Assembly (NCBI GenBank): GCA_964035575.1 | Contig: OZ037884.1 | Coordinates: 186,001 to 250,000, forward strand | Origin: Rhynchopus sp. YZ270_cl-10 | Taxonomy: Eukaryota; Euglenozoa; Diplonemea; Diplonemida; Diplonemidae | DNA: 64,000 nt | Reading direction: 5' to 3' | Shown here: positions 19,182-29,458 of the stretch, one piece after another | How the letters are laid out: each line of letters begins with the position of its first letter | Position numbering within the stretch: the first letter of the stretch is position 1 | The notes under the pieces: model-generated | Seen by the model: the letters and a program-made list of their open reading frames with translations, nothing else | Told to the model about the DNA's origin: nothing | Database searches by the model: none | Made by a program: the position numbers and the translations under genes

Positions 19182-21809
19182 CTATAGATCCCCACAGCCA
19201 AGCGGCTGCACAAACGGGACGTTCGCTGTGAGCGATCGGGCGGAGAGCGGTCGTTGTTGTTGCGGAGCTGCTTGGGGGCTGAGGATTGGTGGGAACCCTG
19301 GAGACGGAACCGCGAACGGTGAGAGCAGACCCCCACGCGACGCTGGCGCACGCTGCCGGATGACGCACCCGGCACCTCCACCCTCACTGCCATCACTCTC
19401 ACTTCCACTGCTCCCTTCGCTGCCCTCCTCCGCTCCACTGCACCCTGACCGAGGCGACACATCCGCTGCGAAGGACAGCTTTAAAGAGGACTGCGCATCG
19501 CGACACTCCACTTCCGGCTCCTCAAATGGCGCTACCTCTATCCTCATTGGGCGAGGGTCGAGGAGGTTGGAAACGGTGGTCGCTCTGGCGCGGGATTGAA
19601 TCGCAATGGGGAGATCACTATGATGGGAGAGAACGCTCGCAGAAATCGAGGATTGGAACCGGGGTCGGGTCTGTTGTCCTGAGAGCATCCCAGCAATGGT
19701 GCTGTTTGTACTGCTACAGCGTGGTGTTGGTGTTGGAGGCTGCATCATACAGTCACTCCCACTCCCACTCAACGCAACCGGAGTATAGCTGCGAAACTGC
19801 GGCGCACTCCCGAGAGGCGACAAATCCTCCTCGCCGACACTGCTGTGCATCACCTCCTCCCCATCACAGAGAATGGACAGATCAATCACCTTCTTCCCAA
19901 AGGCAATGTCCTGCAGTCGTGAACGCCGTCCTTTACATGCTACATAAAGTTCGGTACTAATATCTAACGTTGCTTTGATAATGATAAGGATCACCGCTAC
20001 AGCAAGAAGCGAAAGAGCGCAGTCGAACCCCCAATGGGATGTGTCTTCTGCGAAGTAGCCTGCAGCCATTAGGATCATAGCAAGCGCCTGAACGATATTC
20101 ACGCCGATCATGAGATAGCAATCACGCTCCCGGGCCCGTGGCCATGAGTACACCTCAGCGATAGTGAGGACAACGAAGATCGCTGCAATGAAAAGCTTTT
20201 GGTAGCCACAGCCGGAGAGGCTTTCTGCAACAGAGGCTTGCACTGCAGCGATCGCAAGCGACCCTGCCATCTCCACACAAATAAAGCAGGTCCACCCACC
20301 AGCATACGACAGCAACACCGACGCATACCGGCATACCCAATGCTCCCTTTCACTCCGACTCACCCACTCTCCCTTTCCAATGATGAACACCACCCATTTG
20401 CTCTGCCCCAAAGGGTCCATCATGTAGTACCCCTTTTTATCCGCGCTTTTATGTAGCCTCAGTAACAATACGATTGGAACGGTCATGCAAAAAAGCAGTG
20501 CGAATGTACCAAGAACTGCCTGTCCAGCATTGTCTGCGCGGAAGACCAGCAGCATTGCGCCTAATGCAGTGCCGTGAAGCAGGAATTGAAAGAGAAATAG
20601 TGGGGTAGAAGGGAAACGGCAGATCCCTAGCACATCGAGGCTCTGTTTTGATGCCAGGCCTGATGCGGAGACGGCCTTGACGACCAAAGCCATGAGCACC
20701 CAAAAGAGAAGTGTGATTCCTATGTTGCCGAACACCATGCCAACAGCCTTTGAGTCGAACAACGTCATTCGCGTTGGATGCAAAGACACGGGGTAGTCCC
20801 TTTCATTGACCCCTTCGCCCACTTTGCAGAGGTAGGCGACAATGACCAACCGCATGGCAGGTGTCGCTGCTGCTCCTGCACCCATCACCGCACCCAATGC
20901 GGCTGCTCCAGCGGTAGTCGTCGTGACGGCCTGTACTGTGTCAGATTTGTCTTCAATCGCCTGCCATTCTGTGTCGTTCTGAAACATTTCCGGCTCAGGC
21001 TGCCCAAGAGGTGTCTTCGTTGCAAGATCTGTCGGTTGTGCTGTCTGAATCATCGTCATCGGTGCTGCGGTCGGTATTGGCGTCGGAGCTGTCTCCACCT
21101 CTGTCCCAGGCACAGCGCTCTGCATGGCTTGTGGTGTGGTGCTGGAAGGGTCGGCATTAGGGATGTTTGTGAAGGGTGTGTCGTTTGGGGTAGGTGTTGC
21201 GGCTGGTGCATTCGTTTCGGGTGTGGCAGTGAAGCCTGGTGAAGTGGTAGGGGCGACAGTGGGTGCAGCGGTGGAGCTAGGTGGAATGGTGTGGGGTGGT
21301 TCCGTGAGAGGGGCAGATGACAGCTGCGGTGCGGCTGTCGCTGGCAGAGCTGTTGCGGGGTGGGCGGTGCTGGGGATGGGTGTCTCTGGTGACAGCGTCG
21401 TGGGCGCTGTGGTTGGGGGTGCGTCCGTATCTGGCACTGCTGTGGACGGCCTGGCTGTCTTAGGTGCGGTTGTGGGAACGGCTGTGGGGACAGCTGTGGG
21501 GACCGCTGTGGGAACGGCTGTGGGTTGCGCTGTCGGCTGCGCTGTGGGTGCCACCGTCGGCTCGGCTGTTGCTGGTGGGAACGTCGCTGGCGCCGGTGTA
21601 GGTGGGATGAAGGGCACGTCACATGAGCATGCTATCTGCCCACAGTCACAGCACGGCTGCTGGTTGGGACACTTCTGCGTGGGAACAGAAGTCGGGTTGC
21701 AACAAACCCCCGACCCGCAAATAGCTGCCTGCTGCCCCATCCAGCATGTGTTTGCGGTCACACACACACTGCACAGCGACAGTGTGGCGAGCGCATATAG
21801 CCATCGCAT
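19182..21809 (-). CDS. Multi-pass surface protein, Cys-rich head and Pro/Thr stalk
   Basis: 875 aa from the ATG at 21809. I reject the longer open frame because its extra codons translate a CT-tract. Signal peptide residues 1-20 (MRWLYALATLSLCSVCVTA). Residues 21-62 hold ten cysteines, a compact disulphide-rich head unlike its paralogues. Residues about 63-285 are a Pro/Thr/Ala stalk with a short PTAV array followed by irregular PSTA/TTAP text. Residues about 290-640 are the shared membrane block: SLHPTR, GNIGITLL, FPSTPLF, GKGEWVSR, GCGYQKLF, ARERD and ELYVACKGRRSRLQ. The roughly 235-aa tail is Ser-rich, with an acidic SESDGSEGG stretch near the end. A probable receptor-like surface protein; function unknown. 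Confidence 0.88.
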   Translation of the reverse strand: MRWLYALATLSLCSVCVTANTCWMGQQAAICGSGVCCNPTSVPTQKCPNQQPCCDCGQIACSCDVPFIPPTPAPATFPPATAEPTVAPTAQPTAQPTAVPTAVPTAVPTAVPTTAPKTARPSTAVPDTDAPPTTAPTTLSPETPIPSTAHPATALPATAAPQLSSAPLTEPPHTIPPSSTAAPTVAPTTSPGFTATPETNAPAATPTPNDTPFTNIPNADPSSTTPQAMQSAVPGTEVETAPTPIPTAAPMTMIQTAQPTDLATKTPLGQPEPEMFQNDTEWQAIEDKSDTVQAVTTTTAGAAALGAVMGAGAAATPAMRLVIVAYLCKVGEGVNERDYPVSLHPTRMTLFDSKAVGMVFGNIGITLLFWVLMALVVKAVSASGLASKQSLDVLGICRFPSTPLFLFQFLLHGTALGAMLLVFRADNAGQAVLGTFALLFCMTVPIVLLLRLHKSADKKGYYMMDPLGQSKWVVFIIGKGEWVSRSEREHWVCRYASVLLSYAGGWTCFICVEMAGSLAIAAVQASVAESLSGCGYQKLFIAAIFVVLTIAEVYSWPRARERDCYLMIGVNIVQALAMILMAAGYFAEDTSHWGFDCALSLLAVAVILIIIKATLDISTELYVACKGRRSRLQDIAFGKKVIDLSILCDGEEVMHSSVGEEDLSPLGSAPQFRSYTPVALSGSGSDCMMQPPTPTPRCSSTNSTIAGMLSGQQTRPRFQSSISASVLSHHSDLPIAIQSRARATTVSNLLDPRPMRIEVAPFEEPEVECRDAQSSLKLSFAADVSPRSGCSGAEEGSEGSSGSESDGSEGGGAGCVIRQRAPASRGGLLSPFAVPSPGFPPILSPQAAPQQQRPLSARSLTANVPFVQPLGCGDL

Positions 21810-21884
21810 TTGCAGCCTCTGTAGTGGTGGTAGTTGGGAGAGCGTGGGGAAGAGAGGGAGAGAGAGAGAGAGAGAGAAGGGAGC
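21810..21884 (-). promoter_or_regulatory. Pyrimidine tract and splice acceptor before the 19182 gene
   Basis: Read on the - strand: a (CT)n tract of over 20 bases, then CCACCACTACAG at 21830-21819, then nine bases to the ATG. Fits a trans- or cis-splice acceptor giving a 9-nt leader. Confidence 0.5.
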
Positions 21885-22534
21885 TGGGCATTCCTCTGGG
21901 AGAATATCCACTGCAACCAATCGATCCGATGATCAATCACGATGCAAGATTCGAAAAAGATTTCCCGTCTTATTCAAGATAGGTTTGCCGTAAAGGAAAA
22001 TCTCATCAGACTCGCGGAATGCGCCAGGGATCGAATTTTTCTCCAATTTTTCCTTTGTGAATTTTGTTCCAGAAAAAGTACCCCTGATCATCCCCAGGGG
22101 CAGTGCATATACAGCCTAGGATAGCTAGGAGCACCACAGACCCTGCTATTGGCTCGCTCTTCGTGGGGGGTAATTTAGTGCAAATCCCGCAAAAAGGTTT
22201 GAGGGTTTGGGGAAAGGATTTGGGAGTGAAAAAATGCTGGTGGGGGGGGGAGGGAGGTCTTTGTTGGTATACGTTTACTTTTTTGTGTTGGTTTTGACGT
22301 TGTCATTTGTTTGTTTGAAATTTCTTCAATAAAGGAAGTCCAGAATCGCGGGGGTTTAATATGCGGCAGGGGCTACCGAGGTTGAGGGGAGGGGGGGGAA
22401 AGTCTGAGGTGTTATGTGACTTTCACCGACAAAAAAAAAGAAGAAAAAATAAAACAGATTTTTCTTTTTTTGCGGGAGCACATTCGTTGAAGATAGAGCT
22501 GAGAAAAGCTGATGATTTAAAAAGAGAGAGAGAG
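21885..22534. other. Spacer, no gene seen
   Basis: Upstream flank of the 19182 gene. The open frames on both strands are short and without motifs. Confidence 0.45.
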
Positions 22535-22583
22535 AACTTGAAACGTGCAAGCGCCTCACCGTTCATCGGCGGACGCAGGTACT
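22535..22583 (+). repeat. S-type hairpin repeat
   Basis: After (GA)n: AACTTGAAACGTGCAAGCG, CCTCACCGT, then TCATCGGCGGACGCAGGTAC. Confidence 0.8.
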
Positions 22584-22615
22584 GAACAAAAAAAAAAAAA
22601 AAAAAAAAACGATTG

Positions 22616-23761
22616 GCTATATCATACATTCCATGGTTCTCCGTATACTTTTTCATATTTTGCACTCAGAAATGTGAGATGCATATTTTTGATCGTCCGA
22701 CCCCGCAATTGAACGTTTCGAATCGGCCGGATCCAAAGAAATAAAAATCCAGGAAAAAAAAAAAATTTTCCAAAAAAAATATCGAGGTGAGCGTATTTCT
22801 GTTTTGGCTCTCGGTGAGGTGGGTGTGTGACATGTAATTTTTTCTCCCTGAAAACCAGCGGCAGTGAATTTCCGAGCTCCCCGCTTTTCACCATAAAAAA
22901 AATCGACCACTTTCGTGGAGTAGAAGTCAATTTAAAGTGGCTCCATGGGTCTTTATACAGTAACGTATAGGGATTTCAGTGCATAAAAGGGGGTCGGCTC
23001 CACCAATAGTTGCGTACCGTGGAGTGTGTTTCCGGGCTAAAAAAATGGTCGGAATTGAAAGATTTGTAAAAAATAAATCCAAAGAAAAAAAAATCGAAAA
23101 CTTTCTTCAAAAAAAATCCAACTTAGAGATGCCACTGTGTGGTGACCCAAATAGGAGGTTTTCTTAAGGAAGTCCTTAAGAAACCTGCATAGAAACGTGA
23201 AAAAAAGGGTTGGCTCCACCAAAAGTTGCATACCGTGGAGTGTGTTTCCGGGATAAAAAATGTGTCGGAATTGAAGGATTTGTAAAAGATAAATCCAAGG
23301 AAACAAAAACCGAAAACTTTATCCAAAAAGAAATCAATTTACAAACGCCACTGCGTTGCGACCCAAAGAGGAGGTTTTCCTAAGGAAGTCCTTAAGAAAC
23401 CTGCATAGAAATGTTCCCAAAGGGGGTACCACAGCCAAAAATCACCTAACCAGCCACAGAGGCATAAAAAAAATCGTGCGACCCCGGAATTGAACGTTTT
23501 CGTACCCGATCTTTCCAAATAAATAAAAATCGAAAAAAAAATCGGGGGAAAATTTTTATAAAATCCATGTGTCCACAGACAGTTCCATTTACGACTCAAG
23601 TCGTGAATTGTTGACCCCCGAAAATGGGCGGCAGTGAATTTCCGGATCGATCTGAAAAAATTCCGGGGTCGCAACATTTTTTTGGCGGATTTTTTATCAC
23701 TTTAAAGTGGCTCCACAAACAGGCTTTTCTATACGGAGAACCATGGAATGTATGATATAGC
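22616..23761. mobile_element. 1.15-kb TIR element, non-coding
   Basis: Perfect 32-bp inverted ends (22616-22647, 23730-23761) beginning GCTATATCATACATTCCATG. The interior has a diverged tandem duplication of about 200 bp (roughly 22999-23195 and 23213-23412, each ending GGAAGTCCTTAAGAAACCTG). Phrases such as CGACCCCGGAATTGAACG and its inverse are shared with the 1.1-kb elements, so these may be one superfamily. No clear target duplication. Confidence 0.75.
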
Positions 23762-24171
23762 TATAGTGCAGCTCATCCTCGGGTAGCTACACTAATACAA
23801 ACCAAGTTTTCAAAAAAAAATGATATTATAAGATGAGTGAGCCTTACGGGGGGGAGTCACTGAAACAAAGTGTGCAAACCTGAAGACACAGGAATCGCGC
23901 GAAGAGGTCCTTTAAAAAAAAAAGGGAAAACCTTTATTCGGCTCACAAAAAGTAATTTTTCCATCATTCGGCTCACAAAAAAAATTTTTCCATCATTCTA
24001 TCAAAGTTACTATAATTTTTCCTTCATTCGGCTCACAAAAAGTAATTTTTCCACCATTCTATCAATATTTTGCCAATTTTTCCATCATTCTATCAAAGTT
24101 TTTTTTTCACTTTTTCGAAGAAATTTTTTCACTTTTCAAAAAAAATTTGGGGGGTATTTTTTGTGGGAAAA

Positions 24172-25741
24172 CGAGGCCTCCTGTATGGTGAGGACGACGC
24201 CAGCTTCTCCAAGCTTGACGCCATGTTCCGTGCCATCCAAGATGTCAACCCTGGCACATACTACGACATTGTGGTATGTCATTAAAAATCACTTCACTTC
24301 ACCAATTTTTGGATTTTACAGAGAACGGAAAACAACGAGTTCGTGCGTTGCTTCTTCGCCTTCGGGGCAAGCATCCAAGGAGCGCCACATTGCAAACGGT
24401 ATTTTTTGCCTGGTAAATTTTTGTAAATTTTCGTCTCACAGATTTTCGAGCCTCGATGCATGCCATTTGTCGGGAACATATGGAGGCACACTACACAGCA
24501 CTCTGCTCATCGATCCTTCTGGAAACCTCTTCCCGCTTGGATTCTCCATCGAAAGTGGGAATGAGTGTGTGGCATCCTGGACATACCACCTCCGAAGCCT
24601 GAAGTGCATTCTTCCTCCGCCTTTTTTTTTCCGTCTCACTATTGTGAGCGACAGGAAAAAAGGCTTGGAGAGTGTCATCCAAGAGGAACTTCCAGATTCC
24701 TTGAAGAGACACTGCTTGCAACACTTGGCTGAGAGTGTCAAGGCCTCCTGTGGTGGGAGACAAGCTGCTGCGCAGCTGCGTCTTCTTGCCAAACTGCAGG
24801 AGCCGGCTGAATTCCTGGATGCCTTCCAGCAGTCGGCTGAGTCCCTTGTGGATTACCTGCAAGAGGTTGGGGAGTACTCCCTTTGGAACATGGCTCACGC
24901 CCTTGGTCCCCTGTACGGGCACCTGAGTTCCAATGCCAGCGAGTCTCTCAACGCACTCCTTCTTCCCTCGAGGTGTCTCAATGTGATCGGTATTGTTGAG
25001 GGCATCCGCTGCAAGGTGGCCGCTTTCACATCTGTGCGGCGCCTGATGTACAGTGGTCTCGATGCCTCTCAGCCAACTGATGGTGATGTCAAAACACACC
25101 TTCAGAACAGCATCTCTGCAGGGCAACGATTTGCATTGCTCCCTCAGGGAGACTGCTGGGAAGTGAAGAGTGGGAACGACCGAGGTGTTGTCAGCGAACA
25201 AGATGGTGGATGGGAATGCACATGCAGGGGCCCTTTCTTGACTGGTGTACCTTGTAGGCATGTGTGCAAAGTTCTTGACCACCTTGGTGACCAGCCCATG
25301 ATGCACATATCGAGATGTCAAACAGTGGGTGCACACAGGAATGTGTACGCAAGTGTTGTCAACCCACCCGCTGCGTACAGTACTCTGGGAGACGGCACAC
25401 TCCCCCCCACAGGCCAACAGGAACCCATCGGGAGAAGAAGGAAGAGGGGTGCGAACGAAGGGACTAACCAGTGCGGCAGGTGCTACTCTTTTGGCCACAA
25501 TGCACGCACATGCCGCCGCCCACGCGGAGCGGGACCCGCTGCCAAGCCAGCTGCCAAGCCAGGCGTCAAGCCTGGCGTCAAGCCTGGCGTCAAGCCTGGC
25601 GTCAAGCCTGGCGTCAAGCCTGGTGTCAAGCCTGGCGTCAAGCCTGGTGTCAAGCCAGCTGCCAAACCCCCAGCAAAAGGTAACACGAAGTGCACGAACT
25701 GTGGGCAGTCGGGTCACAATAAACGTACGTGCCAGATGTAA
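24172..25741 (+). CDS. MULE transposase with SWIM finger and zinc knuckles, three exons
   Basis: Exons 24172-24273, 24322-24398 and 24442-25741, introns 24274-24321 (48 bp, GTATGT to TTTACAG) and 24399-24441 (43 bp, GTATTT to CTCACAG). Splicing restores the MULE core: SFSKLDAMFRAIQDVNPGT, then FVRCFFAFGASIQGAPHCKR, then FSSLDACHLSGTYGG. Catalytic candidates are D of LDACHLSG and D of IVSDRKKGL. The third acidic residue is uncertain. HCLQHLAESVKA and YGHLSSNASESLNAL are conserved MULE blocks. A SWIM zinc finger follows (CTC, then CRHVCK), then CCHC knuckle CGRCYSFGHNARTC, eight or so PGVK repeats, and a second knuckle CTNCGQSGHNKRTC at the C-terminus. No in-frame ATG lies upstream in exon 1, so the N-terminus is truncated or in an unseen exon. 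Confidence 0.85.
25560..25660 (+). repeat. 15-bp... coding tandem repeat (PGVK) in MULE
   Basis: About seven near-identical 12-bp units reading AAGCCTGGCGTC lie between the two zinc knuckles. Copy differences are single-base, so the expansion is recent. Confidence 0.8.
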
Positions 25742-25935
25742 TTACCAGCGCAAGTGATCGGGTTGCTCGCCTGCGGCCAATTGCTTCCACTTAACATAGT
25801 TTGTGTGTTTCATTTCAATCGCCACCCCATTGCCTTACTTTGCTTGTACAACCCACCCTCGTCTATCTCGTTATTTCCGCGTGGAATGTCACTCAAACTT
25901 AATCTGCTTGAGTACACATACTTGTTTTTTTTTCC

Positions 25936-25980
25936 CCTCGTCCGCCGATAACGGTGGAGACGTTTGTACTTTCAACTTCA
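25936..25980 (-). repeat. S-type hairpin repeat, reverse orientation, inside the MULE
   Basis: Reverse complement reads GAAGTTGAAAGTACAAACG, then CTCCACCGT, then TATCGGCGGACGAGG. It is the only A-E/S copy I found in reverse, and it sits downstream of the transposase, which is likewise reversed relative to host genes. Confidence 0.75.
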
Positions 25981-26414
25981 CGTTGTTCTCCGTATTTCTC
26001 ACATTCTCCGAGTGAAATGGCGCTCCGGCTTCTATGCCTGAGTACATTCTTGTTATCTTCAGAGTGGAATGCTACGTAGTAAATATTGCCCTTGTTTTTT
26101 CATAGTGACAAAAAATATCCTTTCCCCCCCCCAAAATTTCCCTCCCACAACCTACAAAACGGGCCAAAAATCCCCCCAATTTTTTTTTGAAAAAGTGAAA
26201 AAATTTCTTCGAAAAAGTGAAAAAAAAACTTTGATAGAATGATGGAAAAATTGGCAAAATATTGATAGAATGGTGGAAAAATTACTTTTTGTGAGCCGAA
26301 TGAAGGAAAAATTATAGTAACTTTGATAGAATGATGGAAAAAATTTTTTTTGTGAGCCGAATGATGGAAAAATTACTTTTTGTGAGCCGAATAAAGGTTT
26401 TCCCAAAAAAAAAA

Positions 26415-26896
26415 GATTAGTGGAAACGTGCTAAAAAACGCATCTCAGTCGAGCTCATGCAAAGGGTGGGACGTTGAGTGGTCCGTACCGTAGCAAAACA
26501 AAACAAAACAAAACAAAACAAAAACCCCCAAATGGGACCGCACCTTGAAAGATACGTTACATATCTGCTTGAAAATCCTCTCAAACAAGAGACAGGCGAG
26601 GCACGAGCTCACACGAAAGAAAAAAAAAAGCGAAGTGTCTACACGTTATCAATCATTCAAAAAAGAGAAGAAAGAACGAAAGAACAACGGAGAGGAAACG
26701 AGATACGAAAAAAAGAAACAAAAAACCCAAAAATAAATACCAGAAATTATAAGCCTGCTTTTTGAATAGCGGGGAGGGGGGGAACATAAGGGCAGTCATG
26801 GCACAGTTCGACACAACGCGCGCTGTGCCATTCAATGCTATCGCTTTGCACACATCACAGCTCTACCGCCTAGTCGCGGCAGTCACCATAAAAAGT
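26415..26896. other. Spacer with (AAAAC)n and a small repeat
   Basis: (AAAAC)n at 26494-26523. A short repeat GCGAAGTGTCTACACG at about 26630 recurs at 46229 as GCGAGGTGCCTACACG. No gene. Confidence 0.5.
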
Positions 26897-26966
26897 GAAG
26901 TTGACGATACACAAACACACCCAGTACGCAGGGGCACTCCACACAGGTTATCGAACCCCTGAAAGC
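26897..26966 (+). repeat. S-type repeat, long form
   Basis: GAAGTTGACGATACACAAAC, AGTACGCAGG, then AGGTTATCGAACCCCT. Confidence 0.65.
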
Positions 26967-27048
26967 GTTGTCGCCTGTGGTGGTGCGTACCTGGGGAAAA
27001 CTGTAAAAGCTGGGACACAGTCATTTTCCCCCTATCCTGATCCAAAAA

Positions 27049-27085
<37 letters not shown>

Positions 27086-27087
27086 CT

Positions 27088-27120
27088 GAGATGAACGTAA
27101 GCCGTATGCATAGTCACCTT
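27088..27120 (+). repeat. Type A hairpin repeat
   Basis: GAGATGAACGTAAGCCG, then TATGCATAGTCACCTT, after a (GA)n run at 27055-27080. Confidence 0.65.
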
Positions 27121-27218
27121 CAACAACAAAACAAAACAACTGAAATACAATAAAAGCATGGCTCTCAATAAAAAAAAAGAAACAAGCAGCATAAAAGAGG
27201 GGAGAAAAGAAGAAAACG

Positions 27219-27250
27219 AAAGATGAACGTGCCTCGAGCACACCACATCT
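27219..27250 (+). repeat. Type B hairpin repeat
   Basis: AAAGATGAACGTGC, CTCGA, then GCACACCACATC. Confidence 0.6.
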
Positions 27251-27265
27251 ATTAAAGGGGCAAGG

Positions 27266-27408
27266 ACAGTCTGGTGGCCCCAGGTTTTTGGCTTTTTGGA
27301 CAGTTCAGAACCACACCAGGTACCTGGTGTGGTTCTGAACTGTCTTTATCGTCAACCTGGTGGTTCTGAACTGTGTCCAAAAGCCAAACCTGGGGGGTAC
27401 CAGACTGT
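27266..27408. mobile_element. Foldback element, ACAGTCTGGT ends
   Basis: 143 bp. Ends ACAGTCTGGT and ACCAGACTGT. CAGTTCAGAACCACACCAGG and its inverse make a second, nested inverted repeat around GGTACC. Confidence 0.75.
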
Positions 27409-27441
27409 TCTTAGCCTCTTACAGCACGTAAGAAAAGTTAG

Positions 27442-27480
27442 TAAGATGACCCTAAGCCTCACTATCGCGCTTAGTCACCT
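27442..27480 (+). repeat. Type A hairpin repeat
   Basis: AAGATGACCCTAAGC, CTCACTATCGC, then GCTTAGTCACCT. The loop is enlarged by 4 bases. Confidence 0.75.
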
Positions 27481-27642
27481 CAAAAAAAAAAAAGCTTGGA
27501 AAGATGGAAATGTGTTCTCGTGTGTTCGCACACACCTCACACATACATACCTTGCTAAAGGGGGGAGGAAAGTGGCTGGCAGATCTTCTTTTCGTTCGCA
27601 AATGATAGATTTAAAAAAACACTCATTTTTTGGAAGAAAGCC

Positions 27643-27711
27643 TGATAAATCGTTGGAGTAGTGTAGTTGCCTCGGTTGTGTTTGCCACAGTTTTGTGCAA
27701 TCTCCACTTTT
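27643..27711 (+). repeat. Type D repeat
   Basis: TGATAAATCGTTGGAGTAG, TGTAGTTGCCTCGGTTG, then TGTGCAATCTCCACTTT. Confidence 0.8.
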
Positions 27712-28056
27712 TCCACTATTTACAAAAGGGTCTTCCGGTAGTCCTCAAAATGAGAACCATTATTTAAAAAAAAAAAACACACAAAGGGATCGGGAACAGG
27801 GAGGGATTTAATGGGGTTTTAATGAACTTTTTTTTGTTATTTGGGAAACGCGGGGAAACGCAGATACTCTCAAAAAAGGATTGAAAAAAAAAAAAAAAAA
27901 GAAATATTATTTTTGCTGTCGAACAATCACCTCACATAGCAAGATTGGGTTCTTTGTCCTTGATGGGTACACCCGAAGATTTATTTATTTTTTTTCCATT
28001 TTTGAGAGAACGACTTTGCCAATAACTATCGGATGACGCACCCCCATGTGAGACCG

Positions 28057-28161
28057 TACCGTAAATGTAAATATGTTGGAACGTAATAATGTTGGAACTG
28101 CCCAAAAAAAAAACGGTCGTTCGTTCCATTATTACGGTCCAAAATATTTACATTTACGGTA
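28057..28161. mobile_element. MITE, TACCGT/ACGGTA ends
   Basis: 105 bp. Ends TACCGTAAATGTAAATAT and ATATTTACATTTACGGTA, inner GGAACGTAATAATG and CATTATTACGGTCC. Confidence 0.75.
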
Positions 28162-28423
28162 TATGTTGGTAAAGGGTAACTAAGGGCTATGTTAGCCTCA
28201 GATTCACTGAACCAAACTTTTTTAATATTCGCATCTAATATACAGTACTGCCATTGTACCCCCTCTCCTTTAGTTGTATTTGACCTGTTCAAAAAAGCAA
28301 GTCTGCGGATGTCATTGCGCTGACTACCGTACCGTGAGAGGTGTAGGGGTGAGGGTGTCTCGCTGTACATACACAGAAAATACAATAAAGAAAGAACCAA
28401 ACCGAATGAACTATCACATTGAT

Positions 28424-28457
28424 AAGATGAACCAAACTCTCTTGTGCTTAGTCACCT
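28424..28457 (+). repeat. Type A hairpin repeat
   Basis: AAGATGAACCAAACT, CTCTTGT, then GCTTAGTCACCTG. Confidence 0.75.
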
Positions 28458-28481
28458 GAGGAGAAAAAAAAGAGACCTTTT

Positions 28482-28554
28482 TGGTGTGATCACAAAACCT
28501 ATTATCCGTGGTACTCCCGCAGGTTGTCCGTACCCCCCCCCCTGAATCGCACCA
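28482..28554. mobile_element. MITE, TGGTGTGAT ends (short copy)
   Basis: TTGGTGTGATCAC at the left and GAATCGCACCA at the right, with CCGTGGTACTCCCGC inside. Relatives at 28889 and 32975. Confidence 0.6.
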
Positions 28555-28700
28555 GAACAGTGCAAAATGAGCAATTTTTCGCATAATCGTAGAGGGATGT
28601 GTCTGGGAAAAGGGGAAAAAAAAAAAAGCAACCCTACAACAAGAGTTTGGAGAAGAGCCTTTAGGGGGGAAATTCCAACAAAAAATAATAAAAAATGGTA

Positions 28701-28764
28701 GTTATTGATGCAGGCACCTCCGACTTATCCACTGTACAATGCCAGCCATCCAGATGAAAAGCAC
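28701..28764 (+). repeat. Type E repeat
   Basis: GTTATTGATGCAGGCACCTC, CACTGTACAATGCC, then AGCCATCCAGATGAAAAGCA. Confidence 0.75.
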
Positions 28765-28888
28765 AAAGTACCCTGCTACGTGGGGCAATTATATTTAAAA
28801 AAACCCCCCAAAACATCACCATGGTGTTTTCATTATTGGGTAGAGGGCAACCTAAGATACGAAAACATTTTTTTTTTTAGCAAGATTA

Positions 28889-29015
28889 TTGGTGTGATCG
28901 CCAAACGGATTCTCCGTGGTTCCCCCCCGAAGGTGCTCCGCAAATCTTAATATAGCCCGAAACAGTGCTCCGTGGTTCCCCCCGTGGGTTGTCCGTACCC
29001 TATGAATCACACCAA
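28889..29015. mobile_element. MITE, TGGTGTGAT ends
   Basis: Ends TTGGTGTGATCG and GAATCACACCAA. It has two internal CTCCGTGGTTCCCCC blocks. Confidence 0.7.
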
Positions 29016-29078
29016 TGATACTATAAAAAAAAAGCCTAGTATGCTTAGTTACCTTCATACAAAGAGCATTGGTTTGTA

Positions 29079-29199
29079 CAGTCATCCAACAAAGGTTGGT
29101 GGGGTAAAAACCAACCAAATTTTTTTTTTTGAGTCCCCAAATCCACCAATGTTTTTACCCAACCAACCTTTTTACCCACCAACGTTTTTTGGATGACTG
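29079..29199. mobile_element. Tc1/mariner-type MITE inside a type C repeat
   Basis: CAGTCATCCAACAAAGGTTG and the approximate inverse ending GGATGACTG, flanked by TA on both sides. Outside, TTGGTTTG and ATACAACAGACCTCTCTG rejoin as a type C repeat. Confidence 0.75.
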
Positions 29200-29392
29200 T
29201 AATACAACAGACCTCTCTGATGCAAGCAGCAAGCAGAGGGCTATTGATATGAGCATATGAGAAAGAGCGAGAGAGAGAGAGAGAGAGAGAGAAACAAAAG
29301 GAAAATGGATGAAGGAGAGGGCAGGGAAACGCTTGTAAGACGAATGCGGCTCTGATGCACACATGTCTAAGGAGAAGGAAGTGCTTTTTTTT

Positions 29393-29458
29393 TGATAAAT
29401 TGTTGGAGTAGTGTAGTTGCCTCAGTTGTGTTGCCACAGTTTGTGCAATCTCCACTGT
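29393..29458 (+). repeat. Type D repeat
   Basis: TGATAAATTGTTGGAGTAG, TGTAGTTGCCTCAGTTG, TTGTGCAATCTCCACTGT. Cleanest D copy. Confidence 0.85.

Larger units (their letters stand above)
23924..26404 (+). mobile_element. MULE (Mutator-like) DNA transposon
   Basis: 2,481 bp. Near-identical TIRs of about 235 bp (23924-24160, 26168-26404) start GGGAAAACCTTTATTCGG and consist of repeated ATTCGGCTCACAAAAAGTAA and CATCATTCTATCAAAG units. Flanked by ten A on each side (23914-23923, 26405-26414), consistent with the 8-10-bp duplication of Mutator elements but not proof in a poly-A context. It carries one transposase gene on the + strand, opposite to all host genes. Confidence 0.9.

Noticed and set aside
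21810-21920. Longer N-terminus for the 19182 gene (also for 34932 and 56494)
   Set aside because: The added codons are Leu/Ser/Pro translations of CT tracts, lack a proper ATG, and would bury the signal peptides.
24491-25717. 408-aa - strand frame opposite the MULE transposase
   Set aside because: An antisense shadow. The + strand carries the MULE core, SWIM finger and zinc knuckles.
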